Below, one piece after another: positions 1 through 12,332 of a DNA stretch of 64,000 nucleotides. A program made the translations under genes and the position numbers. This DNA comes from Ramazzottius varieornatus (lineage: Eukaryota; Tardigrada; Eutardigrada; Parachela; Ramazzottiidae). The DNA is taken from positions 8,155,067-8,219,066 of the forward strand of contig BDGG01000001.1 of assembly GCA_001949185.1 (NCBI GenBank), read 5' to 3'. The notes beneath the pieces are model-generated. The model had not been told where the DNA came from and did no database searches. It saw only the letters and a list, made by a program, of their open reading frames with translations. How positions within the stretch are numbered: the stretch's first letter is position 1; every line of letters begins with the position of its first letter.

Positions 1-1228
1 AGGTAGCGCTATCCACTGCGGCGCCAGACCTAAACCAGCTGGAGACTGAGCAACAGTTAGCAAAGTTTAAGCTGTTCCACGTTTGTAATTCATTTCAGGC
101 CTTGATTCAATGATTGACGAGTTCAGGACAAAACTTCTGTATGTTTTGGTAACAGTCATGGTTATCGCCATATTTTCCTGTAGTGTGGACAGATTCTGCC
201 ACTTCCAGCTTCAGGATGTAGCCAGAAGCTTATACATAGTTTGGAGAGTCGAGGAGGGGAGAATAACTCGGGCTATAGCAAGCATTCTCACTCAAACTAC
301 CCGTGGTTTTTTTGTCTCTTTCGGTGACGTCATGCGCCACCCGATTGCAAAAAACCTGTCGTTTGAGCTAAGCGTTGGCCTAATGCGTTTTCGCGTGGAA
401 GTTAGCAAAGTTTTAGCTGTTCCGATTTTCAGTAGAAAACACGTGAAGATTGTATCGGCACACCGACGCACGCCGTCAAATCCGTGTGGTTTCTGCTTCA
501 TCTGGTTCATATGGGGTTTACTGGCTTGGCTTGCTCTGCCCTCTGCAAGAAGTGGGCTCCCTAATATCGAACTCCATTTTCAAATGGCTTTTCTTCCGGA
601 ATTTCTCTCGTCATAAACTCCTGCTGAATCTCAGTTCTGCCGGGGTTAGAAGAGAACAAGGTGTTGGAAGATACTCGTGAATTAGTTTCGTATTGAAAAA
701 CCTGGTGGTAGCTGAGAAAATTAGCAGTTAGAAAAGTATTTCCCAGTTTGGGGAGTTAGAAAAGTTAGGTATTGCTCCTCGTACTCAAACTCCTATACGA
801 ACTATTTTTTGTGCACACGATACAGGTGGGATTTGCGGAAGCGCAAGCTGATAGGGATTGCCATATGACAGAGCATAGCGCGCCTTTACTCGTGCGCAGT
901 CAAACCATTGGCTGGTTTGTACTGGTGCACTTGCGCAGCGGCACCAAGTCCCAACGCGGCCACCTTCTATGGGGACTTCGGCTCCGCGCATCTTGGCTGT
1001 AGCACACGAAAAGCTTCGTGTTGTAAGTGTTATACAACACGATATTGTAGGACTGAGTGGATTCTAAGGTTGTTACTCTATTCCCTCGAAAGTTCTGTGC
1101 GGTCTCATGGCAGGCTCATAGATTAGGCCTCGGGGATTATTTATGGACCTGTCATTTGTTCTACGGCGTTCTGCCCAGAACTTTCGGGGGAATACAGTAG
1201 CATGACTTAGAGCTGGCGTTTATCTAAA
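1..1228. other. No recognisable gene; unannotated intergenic DNA
   Basis: Open frames here (for example 110-616 on +) show no family motif, no convincing splice structure and unremarkable composition. A phrase of about 20 bp around AGTTAGCAAAGTTT occurs twice, near 53-80 and 398-425, so part of the stretch is old repeat. I see no RNA gene or regulatory motif. Confidence 0.5.
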
Positions 1229-1230
1229 TA

Positions 1231-1773
1231 TGAGTATCGGCATATGAAAATGCGTCCAACTGGTTCACATCTAAATTGTTCAGGAGAGAATTCTAAAGTT
1301 TCTCGACCTTAAGAGCGAAATCAAACGGGACTTTTACCTATACCAAACATAGTCTGGGGAAAAAGAATTCGAAGTCAGATTCAAGTTTTGGCCACTGGTT
1401 GGAAAGATAGGAAGAAGAAGGTAGTTGTGCCGAATTCCCGTACATTGCCTAGTCAGCACGCTGATCGGCTGTATGCGCTGTGCCCAGTTGTTTTAATCAA
1501 CTAATCAAACAACAATAGTGCAGAGATCACGTGCACCGGAAGTGCTCACTAGTTCGCGTCTCTAATGAGAGCGCGCTGCTTATGTTAAGGTTGCCTCTTA
1601 ATACCGCTGTGTTTTTCCAGTAGTATCCTCAATTCTTTCAGCCACTCGTTCGGGTTTCATTACCGCGGTAAAATGAACCTATGGTGCTGTTCAACATTTC
1701 GAACAACTTGATGTCATGAAAGGCTAATTTTGAGCGAAACTGCATTGGACGGATTCTCATATGCCGATACTCA
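1231..1773. mobile_element. TA-flanked TIR element, family 1 (MITE-like), copy 1
   Basis: The left end TGAGTATCGGCATATGA (1231 on) is repeated in inverse orientation at 1745-1773, with about 30 bp of near-perfect TIR including a GCGTCCAA block. TA lies immediately outside both ends (1229-1230 and 1774-1775), as expected for Tc1/mariner-type target duplication. The 543-bp interior has no transposase frame, so it is a non-autonomous element. A diverged copy of almost the same size sits at 16131-16679, which supports these borders. Confidence 0.8.
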
Positions 1774-1775
1774 TA

Positions 1776-2567
1776 TGGCTGTCTAATTCAGCTAAACGGA
1801 CCATGTGATTGGTTGGTCGTCGTCAACAGGCCCCTCCTACTGTGATTAGCTAAACGGATTGAAATCGTCCATTTAGCTAAAACGAAACCAATAAGCTTCT
1901 CGGTGACGTCATGTCTGAACTCCGAAAGTTCACATATTCAAAAGTCAGAAAAACCTCAATCCCGTTTTATGATCTGTACCTCATCGCAGTTCTTCAGTCA
2001 GAGATTATAGTTTCTTTTGAGATTTTCGGGCAAATATCGTTACATAAATCATGAGAGCTATGAAAACGATCAGATGGCTCGAGTTTACTTGGAATACTGG
2101 GAAGCAGCAGAAAAAGCCTGACGTAATTTCCCACCGTCAGAATTCTGTGATGTTTCAAGTGCGAAAACACGAAAGTTAGAAAATCATGCAAGGGTTCTGA
2201 AGAAACTCCTTTTTCCCAACTTTCGAATATTTTGCTTCATACCATGCATCATCTGTTTTCGTGGTTTTTTGGCTGTTGCGTCTGATACCGCCGATAACCT
2301 TGCTGCGCACGATTTACTGTGGTCGGTCCTTTGAAGAAGAAAAAAAATCTTTCGACCCTTGGCAACTGGTCAGGACTGTATTCAAACAGCTCTCACATGC
2401 CAAAAAATGGACCAGAAAAAATCAGACAAAAATCATCGAATTTGAAGGTGATAAAAACTATTTCAGCTGCCCACAAATTATTCTCCGAAGTTGTGTGCGA
2501 AATTTTGAGCGATTCGGATCAGTGGTCTTCGCCTGAAAAGATGGACAAAAAAATAAGTACTTAGTCG
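1776..2567. other. No recognisable gene; contains short repeats
   Basis: The phrase AGCTAAACGGA recurs in both orientations between about 1789 and 1885, suggesting a decayed repeat. The open frames at 2261-2564 are overlapping alternatives with no recognisable motif. I see no gene. Confidence 0.45.
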
Positions 2568-2569
2568 TA

Positions 2570-2979
2570 CTGTATTCTCTCCGGTAATCTTTGTACGTCA
2601 CAGTCGATATCTTTCTTAGGGAGTTTGCGAATCATGCTGTCAGCTTTTCATTTACGTCACGTTGTCACGTCATTCTGACGAAAGTTTGTGAACAGCTAAT
2701 TACTCGCGAAGATGCTAAGTTCGGTTCCTCAGTCTACCAATCTTTCACAGTAATCATACAAGCAAGTTCGACAATCAAAGTGTAATCTGAACAAAAAAGT
2801 GTCGATAGAGAAAATGCAACAAAAAGCACAAGGCGAAACACACTTACGATTGATTGCACAGCTTGATTGAGTATCATGACGACACGGTTTTGCTGCTGTG
2901 GCGCACATCTTAATCTCACTGTTACATCATTCCTAGAAACCATTCGAGTGACGTACGAAGATTACCGGAGAAAATACGG
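2570..2979. mobile_element. TA-flanked TIR element, family 2 (MITE-like)
   Basis: Inverted ends of about 37 bp pair 2570-2606 with 2943-2979. They share the block TCTCCGGTAATCTT and an adjacent GTACGTCAC. TA flanks both sides (2568-2569 and 2980-2981). The 410-bp interior has no transposase, so it is a non-autonomous DNA transposon mobilised in trans. Its TIR differs from those of families 1 and 3 in this window. Confidence 0.78.
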
Positions 2980-2981
2980 TA

Positions 2982-4351
2982 CTTATAAATTAGATGGCCG
3001 GCTCATTCTTTGATAGCGTTCACTCACACTTCTCCTTCGAAGGCTTTATGGAATCGAAACGTCTGACGCTGGACTAGCCCAAAAGAAGGTATCCCGTTCA
3101 ATAGTTAGCAAGATTCAAACCACACGGTGTCGTGGAGCCCGTGTGAACACCTGCGGTTTTAAAAACGGATTGTGTTTGCAGATTTCTCTCGCCGCTTGGT
3201 ACCTGAAATTTTCTACGTTAACGCAATCGAGAACGAACTTCGTTCTCGCCAGATAAACTACGGTTTCACTTCGCATACGGTGAACAGCAATGATGTGAAA
3301 GATTTCATAGAATCCCTTCGGGTGAAAGAGCTATATCCCCATGACTGCGGCGATCAAGGAAAGCAACGAGGATGCCCCTTCTTGCATATTGTGGGTGGCG
3401 TATGGAAGTTTTGTCACCGCCACTGCGAAATGCCTGTGTTTGTGAGACAACAACACCCTTTTAACGGGTGTATTTGGTCTAGATTTACTTGACCGTGTTC
3501 GACCGGTCATTATGCTTCGTAGAATAAATTCGCTATGAAAAATATATCGCTGCCTCCAGTCTGCATCAACGAGCAACAGCACGGTTTTCTGTTCTGCACC
3601 AAGCACACGACGCTCGCCGCGAAGCATCTGCTACCGATTACAAGAAAACAAAAAGACATTGTGGTTCAGCAACTAACCAGAACTGCACCAGCTTTATCTG
3701 CGAATGCAACGTCAGTTGAGCCAGAGCAACGAACCGATTGCGCTACTGGTTTTGGACAATTGCTTTGCTCAAAGAACCATGGTGAAAAGAAAAAGGGATG
3801 TTGGAGTCGGGGTCTTCTTGTGTTTGTTCCCGGCTGTGGACACATCTCTTTCTTTGCACCCCTGTACCGGTAAATTTTTTATTCTCTTCTTCTCGGCATC
3901 GGGTTTCATGCTGTTAATTTACAGTTCGGAAATTCTGTCTCAAGTGCTGATTTTGATGCTCGAATGGCTGCACAGACGTCTCCAGCAAGTGACCCTGAAT
4001 GACCGAAAGGACTTCTTCCTCATACACGATAACATGTTCGTGTTCTATGTATTTGAAATCGATCAGAAAACCGAATACTCCACAGCCCTCCCCGCACTCC
4101 ACGCTGTCCACGGCTCTCCACCGTCTTCAGCGTCTCGACAGCCCTCCACGGTGCTCGACGGCCCTCCACCATCTCCACAGCCTCCATCATCTCCACTAGA
4201 CTTCACGGCCCTCCACGGCGATACCTGACGTTTCGGGTGCGCTCGCATTCTGGATCCATGTACAAATCGCGCCATGCACAAGATGGTATTCCAAGCACGG
4301 AAATCGGACTACGGGTTCGGAAGTTCCAAGCAAGCAAACTAAATCCATGGT
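2982..4351. other. No recognised gene; uncharacterised open frames and a Pro/His-coding repeat
   Basis: The + frame at 3172-3492 and the frames at 3535-4228 match no family I recognise, and no splice pattern makes them persuasive. Positions about 4085-4220 are an imperfect tandem repeat built on CCCTCCACGG and CTCCACGG units, which explains the Pro/Ser/His-rich frames there. Confidence 0.45.
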
Positions 4352-4361
4352 CGTAATCGTG
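4352..4361. repeat. 10-bp target-site duplication of the 4362-5085 element (left)
   Basis: CGTAATCGTG is repeated exactly at 5086-5095, on the other side of the element. A 9-11 bp duplication is typical of Mutator-like elements. Confidence 0.85.
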
Positions 4362-5085
4362 GGCCCCGTACCTGGAACCCTAATAACAATTTCCCCTAAT
4401 ATACTCTTTCCCCTAACTGGCAAACCTAACAGCCTTGAACCCGAAGAACTCTTGCCCTGAAAAGTCGAAGCTAGACCCGAATACCACTTTCCCCTAACAC
4501 CATCGAACCCGAACAACTTTGACCCCGAAGAACCGCTGACCCGAAGACCACCTTCCCCGAAAGACGCTTCTCACTGCACACGTTTTCTGAGAAGCACCTG
4601 TTCATTGCACGGCAAATTAGTATGCTGTCGTGAGAAATGACAAGCATCAATTCGATCGAACCAACGGTCTGCCGCTCATGTTATTCAGTACGAGATGCTT
4701 CGCTTAACAGCAGCTCAGTTCGACAAAACATTCTCTCACGGTTCGAGCTGCGAGAAATGCTTTCGCTAATTGATCGTTCGGCTACTCAGGGAGGGCCCGG
4801 AGGGCAAGTCCAAGGTCCAGACAAGACAGCAGATTTTCACTGAAATTTCAAATTTGTGTTCGCAGGGAATGTTTTTAGGGCAGAGTGATCATCGGGGCTG
4901 AAGTTATTAGGGTTTGTGACTGTTAGGGGTCGAAGCTGTTCGGGGCCATAGTTCTTCGGGAATAAGGACATATTTTAGGGGCAAGTGCTGTTCGGGTGCG
5001 AAGCTGTTAGGGTAAAGCGCTCTTCGGGTCCGAGGTTCTTCGGAGCCACGCTTAGGAGATGGAGTTAGGGGATAACGTACCTCAC
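4362..5085. mobile_element. Non-autonomous MULE-derived element (724 bp)
   Basis: Both ends match the ends of the larger MULE at 8783-13146. The left end (GGCCCCGTACC, 4362 on) corresponds to that element's right end. The right end (4968-5085) matches its left end over more than 100 bp, including a shared 'GGGAATAAGGACATATTTTA' stretch. Each subterminal region of about 230 bp is a chain of alternating TTAGGGG- and CTTCGGGT-type words in opposite orientations. The core (about 4600-4860) has no transposase. An exact 10-bp target duplication flanks it. It is therefore an internally deleted derivative that moves using the transposase of a full-length relative. Confidence 0.88.
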
Positions 5086-5095
5086 CGTAATCGTG
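5086..5095. repeat. 10-bp target-site duplication (right)
   Basis: Exact second copy of CGTAATCGTG, directly after the right end of the MULE derivative. Confidence 0.85.
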
Positions 5096-8000
5096 ACTGT
5101 ATGGTGCTGCGTGATTGTTCAGTGTAGAAATCCGTTCGAATTTGCAATCAAAAAGGGTGTCTTGCCGACATTAATGGCAGATTGAGGCTCTGGAAGTTGG
5201 AACGCCAAACGAAAAGTTTGTAAGTCTGACACATGCCTCGTTTGCAACATCGATCAATATCATCGAAGCCCAATACTTTCTGGTCATTAGCGGACTTTGG
5301 TTTTCAAAAGCACGTCTATGATTAAAAACAACCGAAGTAACGGCGTGGTGTGGGTCAATTAGAAACGAACCGTTTTCAGGTATTTATCGCGGTGGAGCTG
5401 TACCCCAGTGCACTCTAGGGCACATATGACTGGCAGAAAAGCAACTCGCACGATTCAGCGAGTCGGAATTCGCCGGGTTGCACCACCGGCAGGAATGCAT
5501 GCATTGTTTACAAATCGCAAAGAAGACATCAGAATATCTTGTCATACTGTCCGTGGATATCGGCGTCAGCAACGAAGTTGTTGAATTCTCGCGGAAAACG
5601 CTGCGTTCTTCCTTGTTACGTTACAATTACACTTTCGAAAACCGTGATGTTGTAAGTTGTTGAGCATCCAGATTTCAACCCATTTGTCTGGTGAAAAATG
5701 GGACAACCTAGTCCATTGAACGAGTCCATTGCATTTACAGATTGATCCGGTTGTGACGCACCACTACGACGCCATGGACTTGAACACGCAGCGATGAATC
5801 TCTAAGTCCTCGCGGATTTCCGCCAACAAGAACTTTTCCAGCGGAGAAAAAATTGATCCGTACGAGATAGTGTTTGCAAAATACTAAACCGGGACGTCGG
5901 CAACTGAATTCATCCAGATCGCTTTCATCCACGATTTTGTCATATGGAACATGGCTCACAAGTCCGGTGGATTTGAGGTATGGCAAAACATCGAACAAGA
6001 AAATTAAAGTGGTGCAGCTCGTTCGTGATAGTATGATCTGTTTGCCGTTTTTAAGACGTTGATGTCGCTCCCAGAAGGACCGGACGTCTGTGTGGGAAAG
6101 TTGAGGTGGGGAGGGAGCGACGCCTCCAACCACTCCATGCCTCCATTAAACTGTTCGATACTGCTGAGTTCCACTCTCTCAGCAGATCACCGTAACCATC
6201 CTAGACAGTTCTCGCTAGCGCGGTGAAAGCAATTTTGAATTACAGTTGGACCAGCGCATTATCCTTCCATCGATAGATTTCAGTTCCTCACATCGATAGG
6301 TATCAGTTCCTGCTGCGTAGCTGCTGAGTTCTTCGTCAGAACCGGCATCGGGTAGTTTTTGATTCGTTTTTTTTTACTGACCAACCCATCGACAAGAGGC
6401 TGTAATACACAAGTTTATCCGCCCCATCACACGCAAAAATCGGCCAGTTTGCTGTGTTTTGTCAGCTGTTTTCTGTTGCGAACTTGCAATTTCCTCTGCG
6501 TCGAAAGTAATCTCTTGCGACTCCATGTTTTCCCATCTGACTTCTTGGTCGACCATCATCTCACATTGTGTTCTGAGTTGGATCTACGGTAACCTGGATC
6601 GACGCTGTTGGATGCGCGGTAGACCAACTGGATGACCAGAAGTCAGCTTGCAGGCCTCGATGGTCGTGGCGATAGAGGTGAGATGACATACACTATGAAA
6701 AATTCGGAAGCTCACTACGACGGCTCCATATCTCACCGTAATCGTTCTCTTCTTTTTAGGGACGCAGTGGTCGACCAAACGCCATGTCTTCGGAGGGAAG
6801 CGCTTTCTTTCGTGATGATTGTTTCAGCCCCGTTCAGCTGACTACAATATTGCTCTGTCTTTCTCGTAATAGTTTTCTTGTTCGATATTCAGTTCAGTTG
6901 TACCGTTTAGAAGTTCAGAGTTTTTGTTTTGTGCGCAATAAAGATGATCAGCTAAAATTGTGATACTGGTCATGGTGGAGGTAACATAAAAGAGATGTTT
7001 GGAAGCTCTTGAAAGACTGATTAACGCGTTAGGAAGATCTGCTGCCAAGCTGAGATGGACCAGAACCGAATCGCACATGTCTTACTGAGGGCCTAGCCAG
7101 TGTAAAAAACCGTTTTCCGATAAGCCTTCAGCAGCTCCTGGTCAGTGGTTCCCGTTATCGCCGGCATATACTGCCAATTTTGCACCACACGAGGAACTGC
7201 TGAAGGAGCACGGAGTACGAAACGCATGCTTCCAGCAGATTCGTCGGACGACAAAAATTTAATGGGGGATGATGTGGCTTCGAGGCTGACGACCCAGTTT
7301 GTGTTCGTAATATCGATGCGATAGACAGGAGAGTGATGCCAACCTTAGTACCCCCATTCTACTGTTTCCGGTGATTATATGTGTTGTGCCAGTCGCCACC
7401 AAGCGGTAAGCTGTCGTGCGAGCTAAGGTGAGGTTTGCCACTGGATGGGTACTCGGGAGATGTCGCATAGGCCTGTAACGCATTCATGATAAAATCACCA
7501 TTGTTTTTCTTCATTCGTACTTTACTCGTAGACCTAACTGTAGCGAACCGAATCGCACCAAGATTACATCAACTTTCTCGCGAACTAGTTCCTTCTCACC
7601 AACGTAGGGTTCCATATAGACTATGGTTTATCCGCCTGGGAAGCTTCAGTCAACGTTTTTTCCACTTTTACCATCTATCCTACTAATTTTCTGGAGTTCT
7701 TGCTCTTCCCCAACGTTGTACTCACTATCAAGGGCTCCCCTCTATAGTCATCCTTCTTTATGTTATGCTCATTCTCTTCATCACCGTAATAGAACGCAAA
7801 ACTCATCTTTTCTGTCGATAAACCGGTAAACTTACGTGATTCTGTCGCGGCAGAAAGTCTGTTCTTACCAAGTCAAGTAGTGATAGTTCAACCTGCTTAC
7901 TCCATAATGCAAAAAGCTCAAGTCCAGTATCACCGCCCGGCAATAAACCCCGCTTGTTTAAATATGTCACCAACATCGCGCATTTTGCATCTTTCCGGTA

Positions 8001-8772
8001 CCAGGAAGGGATGACCAGCCGTGTTCAGTTGCCGCCTACCTGATCTTCGTCTGCAAGAAGACAACAGGCGATAGAGTATGGAAAATCAGGCAGGCGGTTG
8101 CTGGCTACTGGTCAAGCCTCTGTTCGCCCTGATGCCACAAGCCTTTTTCACGGTTTTGTGATTTCTCCCGATGGAGAGGTGGAGCTACATAAACTCAACT
8201 TTCGACTGGCGATTGGACTCTTTCCGGCTGCCTGATAATTTTCACGAAATTTCGTTTTGAAATTTTGGACTTTCTGTTGTATTTTACTTCTGTCCGACAT
8301 CTTGTTCACTACAACGATACTGTTTCGAAGTCAGCCCTTTTTGGTAAGTCCGGACATGTGACATCTCAGAGCAGGAGTCTAGGGAGTTGGCGTCTCATTG
8401 CTGACGGAACCATCACCAGCTGCTGGGATAAGTCGCCAAATGCTGCTGCTATTTTCAAGGTATTGTGTGCTTCTAAATTCTTCTGACTTTATTCAAAAGG
8501 GCTGTGGAAGATTGCTACCTTTGCAGTAAGAGTTCTGAAATTACTTGTATGTGTTTCAAGTGGCAGTTTGGATGTTGAAGTGGGCTCTGCCTCAGGGATA
8601 TCGCTAAAGGATTACCGAACAATCAAGTAATGAATGCTTACAACTTGCTTCGTGTGGCTTTTCTCAGGTTGCATAGCCAGCCTTGTCAGTATCCTTATTG
8701 CCTCCCTAATATCTGAAGACCGTGATTATCGCTTGCTTTTGTGGAGTGCTCACCTACGACAGCAAATGCCGT
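5096..8772. other. No recognised gene (3.7 kb)
   Basis: Several open frames of 60-130 codons occur on both strands; the longest is 5735-6133 on -. None shows a motif I can name, and none can be extended by obvious splicing into a conserved protein. Near 7122-7225 a short inverted motif around CTTCAGCAG / CTGCTGAAG flanks a roughly 80-bp spacer. I cannot say whether any of this is transcribed. Confidence 0.45.
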
Positions 8773-8782
8773 CTTATGAAAC
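8773..8782. repeat. Target-site duplication of the full MULE (left)
   Basis: CTTATGAAAC is matched by CTTATGGAAC at 13147-13156 (9 of 10 bases). It lies immediately outside the left terminal repeat. Confidence 0.75.
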
Positions 8783-10548
8783 GGTGGGGTACGTTATACC
8801 CTAACTCCAACTCGTCCTAAACCTGGCTCCGAAGAACCTCGGACCCGAAGAACTCTTTCCCCTAACGACTTCGAACCCGAACCACACCTGCCCCTAAAAT
8901 ATGTCCTTATTCCCGATTTTGCACAGCAGGGTGATTTTGCACAGCAGACCGTTGCACCGTTCGAATCGGTGCGTGCTGCGCCCACACACAAGTGGTGAAT
9001 CTCGCAGTACGATTTCCATTCGCGCTCTTCCATCGCATTTGTGATCCTTGCAAAACTTCAAGAAACTTATTTTTACACTTGTCTTAGTCTTCGACTGTTT
9101 CTAGTTCAAATTCAGTGTTGATACTGTAGCAAGGACGTTTTCTGCCATGGCCAACGACAGTATTCATGATATCATAGTGGCTCTGGAAGAAACGCCTTCT
9201 GTTTTCGTTGTCAGCAATAGTCCAAGCTTTGTGAAGTTCATAAAGTCATCCAGAGGAGGTAATATTGCTGTCTTTGGGAGCTACACGTACATCAAGAACC
9301 GGAATCTTCCGCATGAACGAACCTACTAGAACTGTAGGAAGAAGGAAACTCACGGCTGTCAGGGAACGATCACTTTGGATTCTTCCAACAACGTGTTGTC
9401 TTTTGCCGAACACAACCATGTGGCCAACGTGAACGAGATGAAAGCAGAAGATGCGAAAGCTGCCCTACGAGAACGCGCGAGAAAGAGCTTGACCAAACCT
9501 CGACGACTCCTCAGCGACCTCGTTCAGAACATCCCGATCGAAGTAGCCGGTCATCTTCCGTCCGCCCATAACTTAACCAGAATGGCACGTCACCAACGAC
9601 AGGTGTAGATGCCATTGCCAGAAAAGCGAGAAGATATTGATCTGAATACCTATCTCGAAAAGAGCGAGCTTGGGTGGGAAAGCGTTTTGTTGGACACCGG
9701 AAGGGCTGATCAGATAAAGATGCTAAAAAGCGAATCGTATCCAAACTACAACGCATTATCGTATTAAAGGGGGAGGATTTTCAGTACCTGCGGTCGGCTA
9801 GCACGTGGATTATGGACGGGACATTCCAGATCGTTCCCAAATTATTCCACCAATTGTATACCATCCATGTGGAGCACTTCGGCGGTGTATTTCCGGTGAT
9901 ATTTGCCCTGTTGCCAAACAAAAGCAGCGCCACCAACGAGAGGCTTTTCCGAGGGATTCGCGACGAACTTGAGGCAATGCCATTCCGACTTGACTTGGGC
10001 GAAGGACCAAAGCCAAAGAACATCGTGGTCGATTATGAGCGAGCGGTCATCAACACCGCCGGCAAGATTTTTCCGCACGCCCGTGTTCAAGGTAAAAGTT
10101 TTGTCAAATTCTGCAATCGTTGGAGAAATAATGTAGGAGTAAGATTTATAGAATCTACCGCTCCCCTAGTTTTGATCCCCGTAATTTTTCAGGCTGCTAC
10201 TTTCATTTCTCGCAAGCAGTCTGGAGAAATGTCCAGAGATATGGCCTGACTGAGCAGTACCTGAACGACGACGAGTTTGGCCGCGCGGTTCGCATGGTGC
10301 TGGGTTTGGCTTACTGTCCAAGGGAGAGCATTCGAGATGCCTGGCAAACGTTGTTGGATATGGGAAGCTTCGCTACGACACCGAAATCTGATTATGGAAA
10401 GGTAGGAAATCTGCTTTGTTTGGGATTTCTGTGATCTGAATAAGCTCAGGATAATTATCGCATGCTTTTAGTTCTTGAAGTACTTCAGCGAGACTTGGAT
10501 CGGCTACACAGACCCAAATGGGAGCGAAGTTCCAGCAATGTATCCTTC

Positions 10549-10551
10549 TGA
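10549..10551. repeat. 3-bp target-site duplication of nested transposon (left)
   Basis: TGA, repeated at 12330-12332. Collapsing the two copies restores the MULE reading frame across the insertion site. Confidence 0.8.
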
Positions 10552-12329
10552 CAAGGGATTAACGCCAGTCTGTCCACTCTGATCCTCAAACCAATATGAT
10601 AGCATGATAAAGCAGAGTTTGCTCCACAAACTGAGATAAACTAAATCGGCGAAATAAAATCCTGGAAGACGCCACAGGAAGAGGAAGTGACGTCGAATTC
10701 TTACATCGACATGACATGACCAACTATACTAGCACAGTCTAAAATTTCACAGAACTCATGGAAGATAAATTTTACAGAGGTGATACTGATCGTAGAAGTG
10801 ATGGAAGCAGAGAGGAGCTTTGCACCAGCCGTACTTAAGCAAAAGCCGTTCGTCGCAGTTTTCATGGTCGCAATGACCAGTCAACTTCTTGGGGAAAGAG
10901 AATTCGGTAGGATTTACATAGTCAAAGGACTCGTCAGTATAGCCGCACAGATGCCAGACCTGGTTCACTAGGTCTCCAAACCGGGGAGACTGAAACTGTT
11001 GGTAAACCAAAGAATGCATCTTGAGGATTACGTATCGATGATGAACTTGAAGTGGAAGGCTGTGCAAAATGATGAAACTGGAGATCTTCCGGAAGAAGTC
11101 TTTATACATTCGGAAGGAGAGTCTGTCCAGTGGTTGGATATCACCAGTCACTCTCGGAAGAATCGTGATCATTTCGTCTTCCAGTTCTTCAGGCTTGGAT
11201 TCCAAAACAGCTTCCTGGTCAGAATAGGTTCTCCACGAATCGGCCAGCAGAATGCGGCGATCTTCCACATGAGAAAACAATATCTTTTCACACCATTCCA
11301 AGTAGAGCTTCTTTGTCATCTTGCCCGAAGCCGAAGCAGTGACATACAGGTTGTCAGCTCTAAACATTGTCCTTGCCAGAATAGGACCGAAAACGCCTTT
11401 GTCCTCCTGGAGAGTGATCCACAGTTGTGGGAGAAACTTGCGCTTGCCGGGCGAAATGGTCATCATAACCGTGTAGCTATGCGTCATGGAGTTCTCCGAC
11501 TGACAGATCGCCGATTCTTGTAGCGTTTCTTGTAGTCGAGGGTGACTGCGTTCTTTGGCGGCTGTTTAGGGTTCGTTATTCGCGGGACATAGAATTTGTT
11601 GGACGATGGTTCCGTTCCACTGGAAAGAGGCTCGACGACTTTATCTTCTTGGCTAGGATTTTCGTCGGGTTCAGCCAGCTGATTAGACGCAGCAACCAAC
11701 TTCTCGAACTTGTCGAACGTCCGCATGTCTGTTTGCAGTTCATAGTGCAGGTCTTCTTCAAGTGCCAACAAAGAACTACCTGCTCGGTTGATTTTAACAT
11801 CCATAAATTCTGAAACAGAAACAGAAAGGTAGAATATCTCATATCAATGTCAGCCATAGTAAACGGCAACAGTGCAATACCTTTGACGAGTTCTTTTAAC
11901 TGCTTATCAGCCTCTCTCGGTTGTCCATCCAGTTGGCAGAGCTGCTTGTAGTCCTCCTCCAGAAGCTTCAACACATTCATCGGATTAACGGAATCCATTT
12001 CGGGCGACAGTGGAAATCACGCAGTAACGGAACGATGTAAGAGCAATGAAGCAACAGGCACAGCAAAACTGATTGCGCTTGGCTTAGTGTAGAGTACAAG
12101 CGCAACTTGTTCAATCAATATCAAATCAACCATCTGGCAATCAAATCAGTTGATTTGCTGTCACACTGTTGATCCGCCCTGAATTTGACGTCACTTCCGC
12201 TTCCTGTGGCGTCTTCCAGAATTTTATTTCGCCGATTTAGTTTATCTCAGTTTGTGGAGCAAACTCTGCTCTATCATGCTATCATATTGGTTTGAGGATC
12301 AGAGTGGACAGACTGGCGTTAATCCCTTG
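10552..12329. mobile_element. DDE transposon with 149-bp TIRs, nested in the MULE gene
   Basis: Positions 10552-10700 and 12181-12329 are inverted copies of each other with only about four mismatches. They start CAAGGGATTAACGCC at both termini. A TGA duplication flanks the 1778-bp element. It encodes a DDE transposase on the minus strand. The low TIR divergence means a fairly recent insertion, younger than the decay of the host MULE gene. Long TIRs with a 3-bp duplication do not fit the usual TA-targeting Tc1/mariner pattern, although the transposase C-terminal half resembles the pogo/CENP-B-like group. Confidence 0.9.
10756..11998 (-). pseudogene. DDE transposase of the nested element (internally deleted)
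   Basis: Reading leftward, a start at 11998 gives MDSVNPMNVLKLLEEDYKQL.... A probable intron begins at the GT near 11881, and a second segment (about 11809-11484) ends LDYKKRYKNRRSVS. The catalytic segment then follows in another frame (11487-10756). It contains GVFGPILARTMF, RRILLADSW (second catalytic Asp) and GDIQPLDR (third acidic site, Asp), then QFQSPRF and a C-terminal Cys/His cluster (CDHENCDE... WCKAPLCFHHF). The helix-turn-helix region that normally follows LDYKKR and the segment carrying the first catalytic Asp are missing. This copy looks internally deleted and catalytically dead. It belongs to a widespread invertebrate family of CENP-B-type HTH/DDE proteins; the exact superfamily name is uncertain. 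Confidence 0.8.
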
Positions 12330-12332
12330 TGA
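12330..12332. repeat. 3-bp target-site duplication of nested transposon (right)
   Basis: TGA, immediately after the right TIR. It is followed by GTTGTGGGGAGTG, the continuation of the MULE coding sequence. Confidence 0.8.

Noticed and set aside
110-616. 168-codon open frame near the left edge
   Set aside because: No motif, no homology I recognise, competing frames overlap it on both strands, and no splice pattern supports it.
4900-5080. TTAGGG-like words suggesting telomeric repeats
   Set aside because: They alternate with TTCGGG words, are not in uninterrupted tandem, and coincide exactly with MULE subterminal regions that recur at 8790-8905 and 12940-13146.
5735-6133. 132-codon minus-strand open frame
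   Set aside because: Nothing recognisable and isolated. It could be a transposon fragment, but I cannot support a gene.
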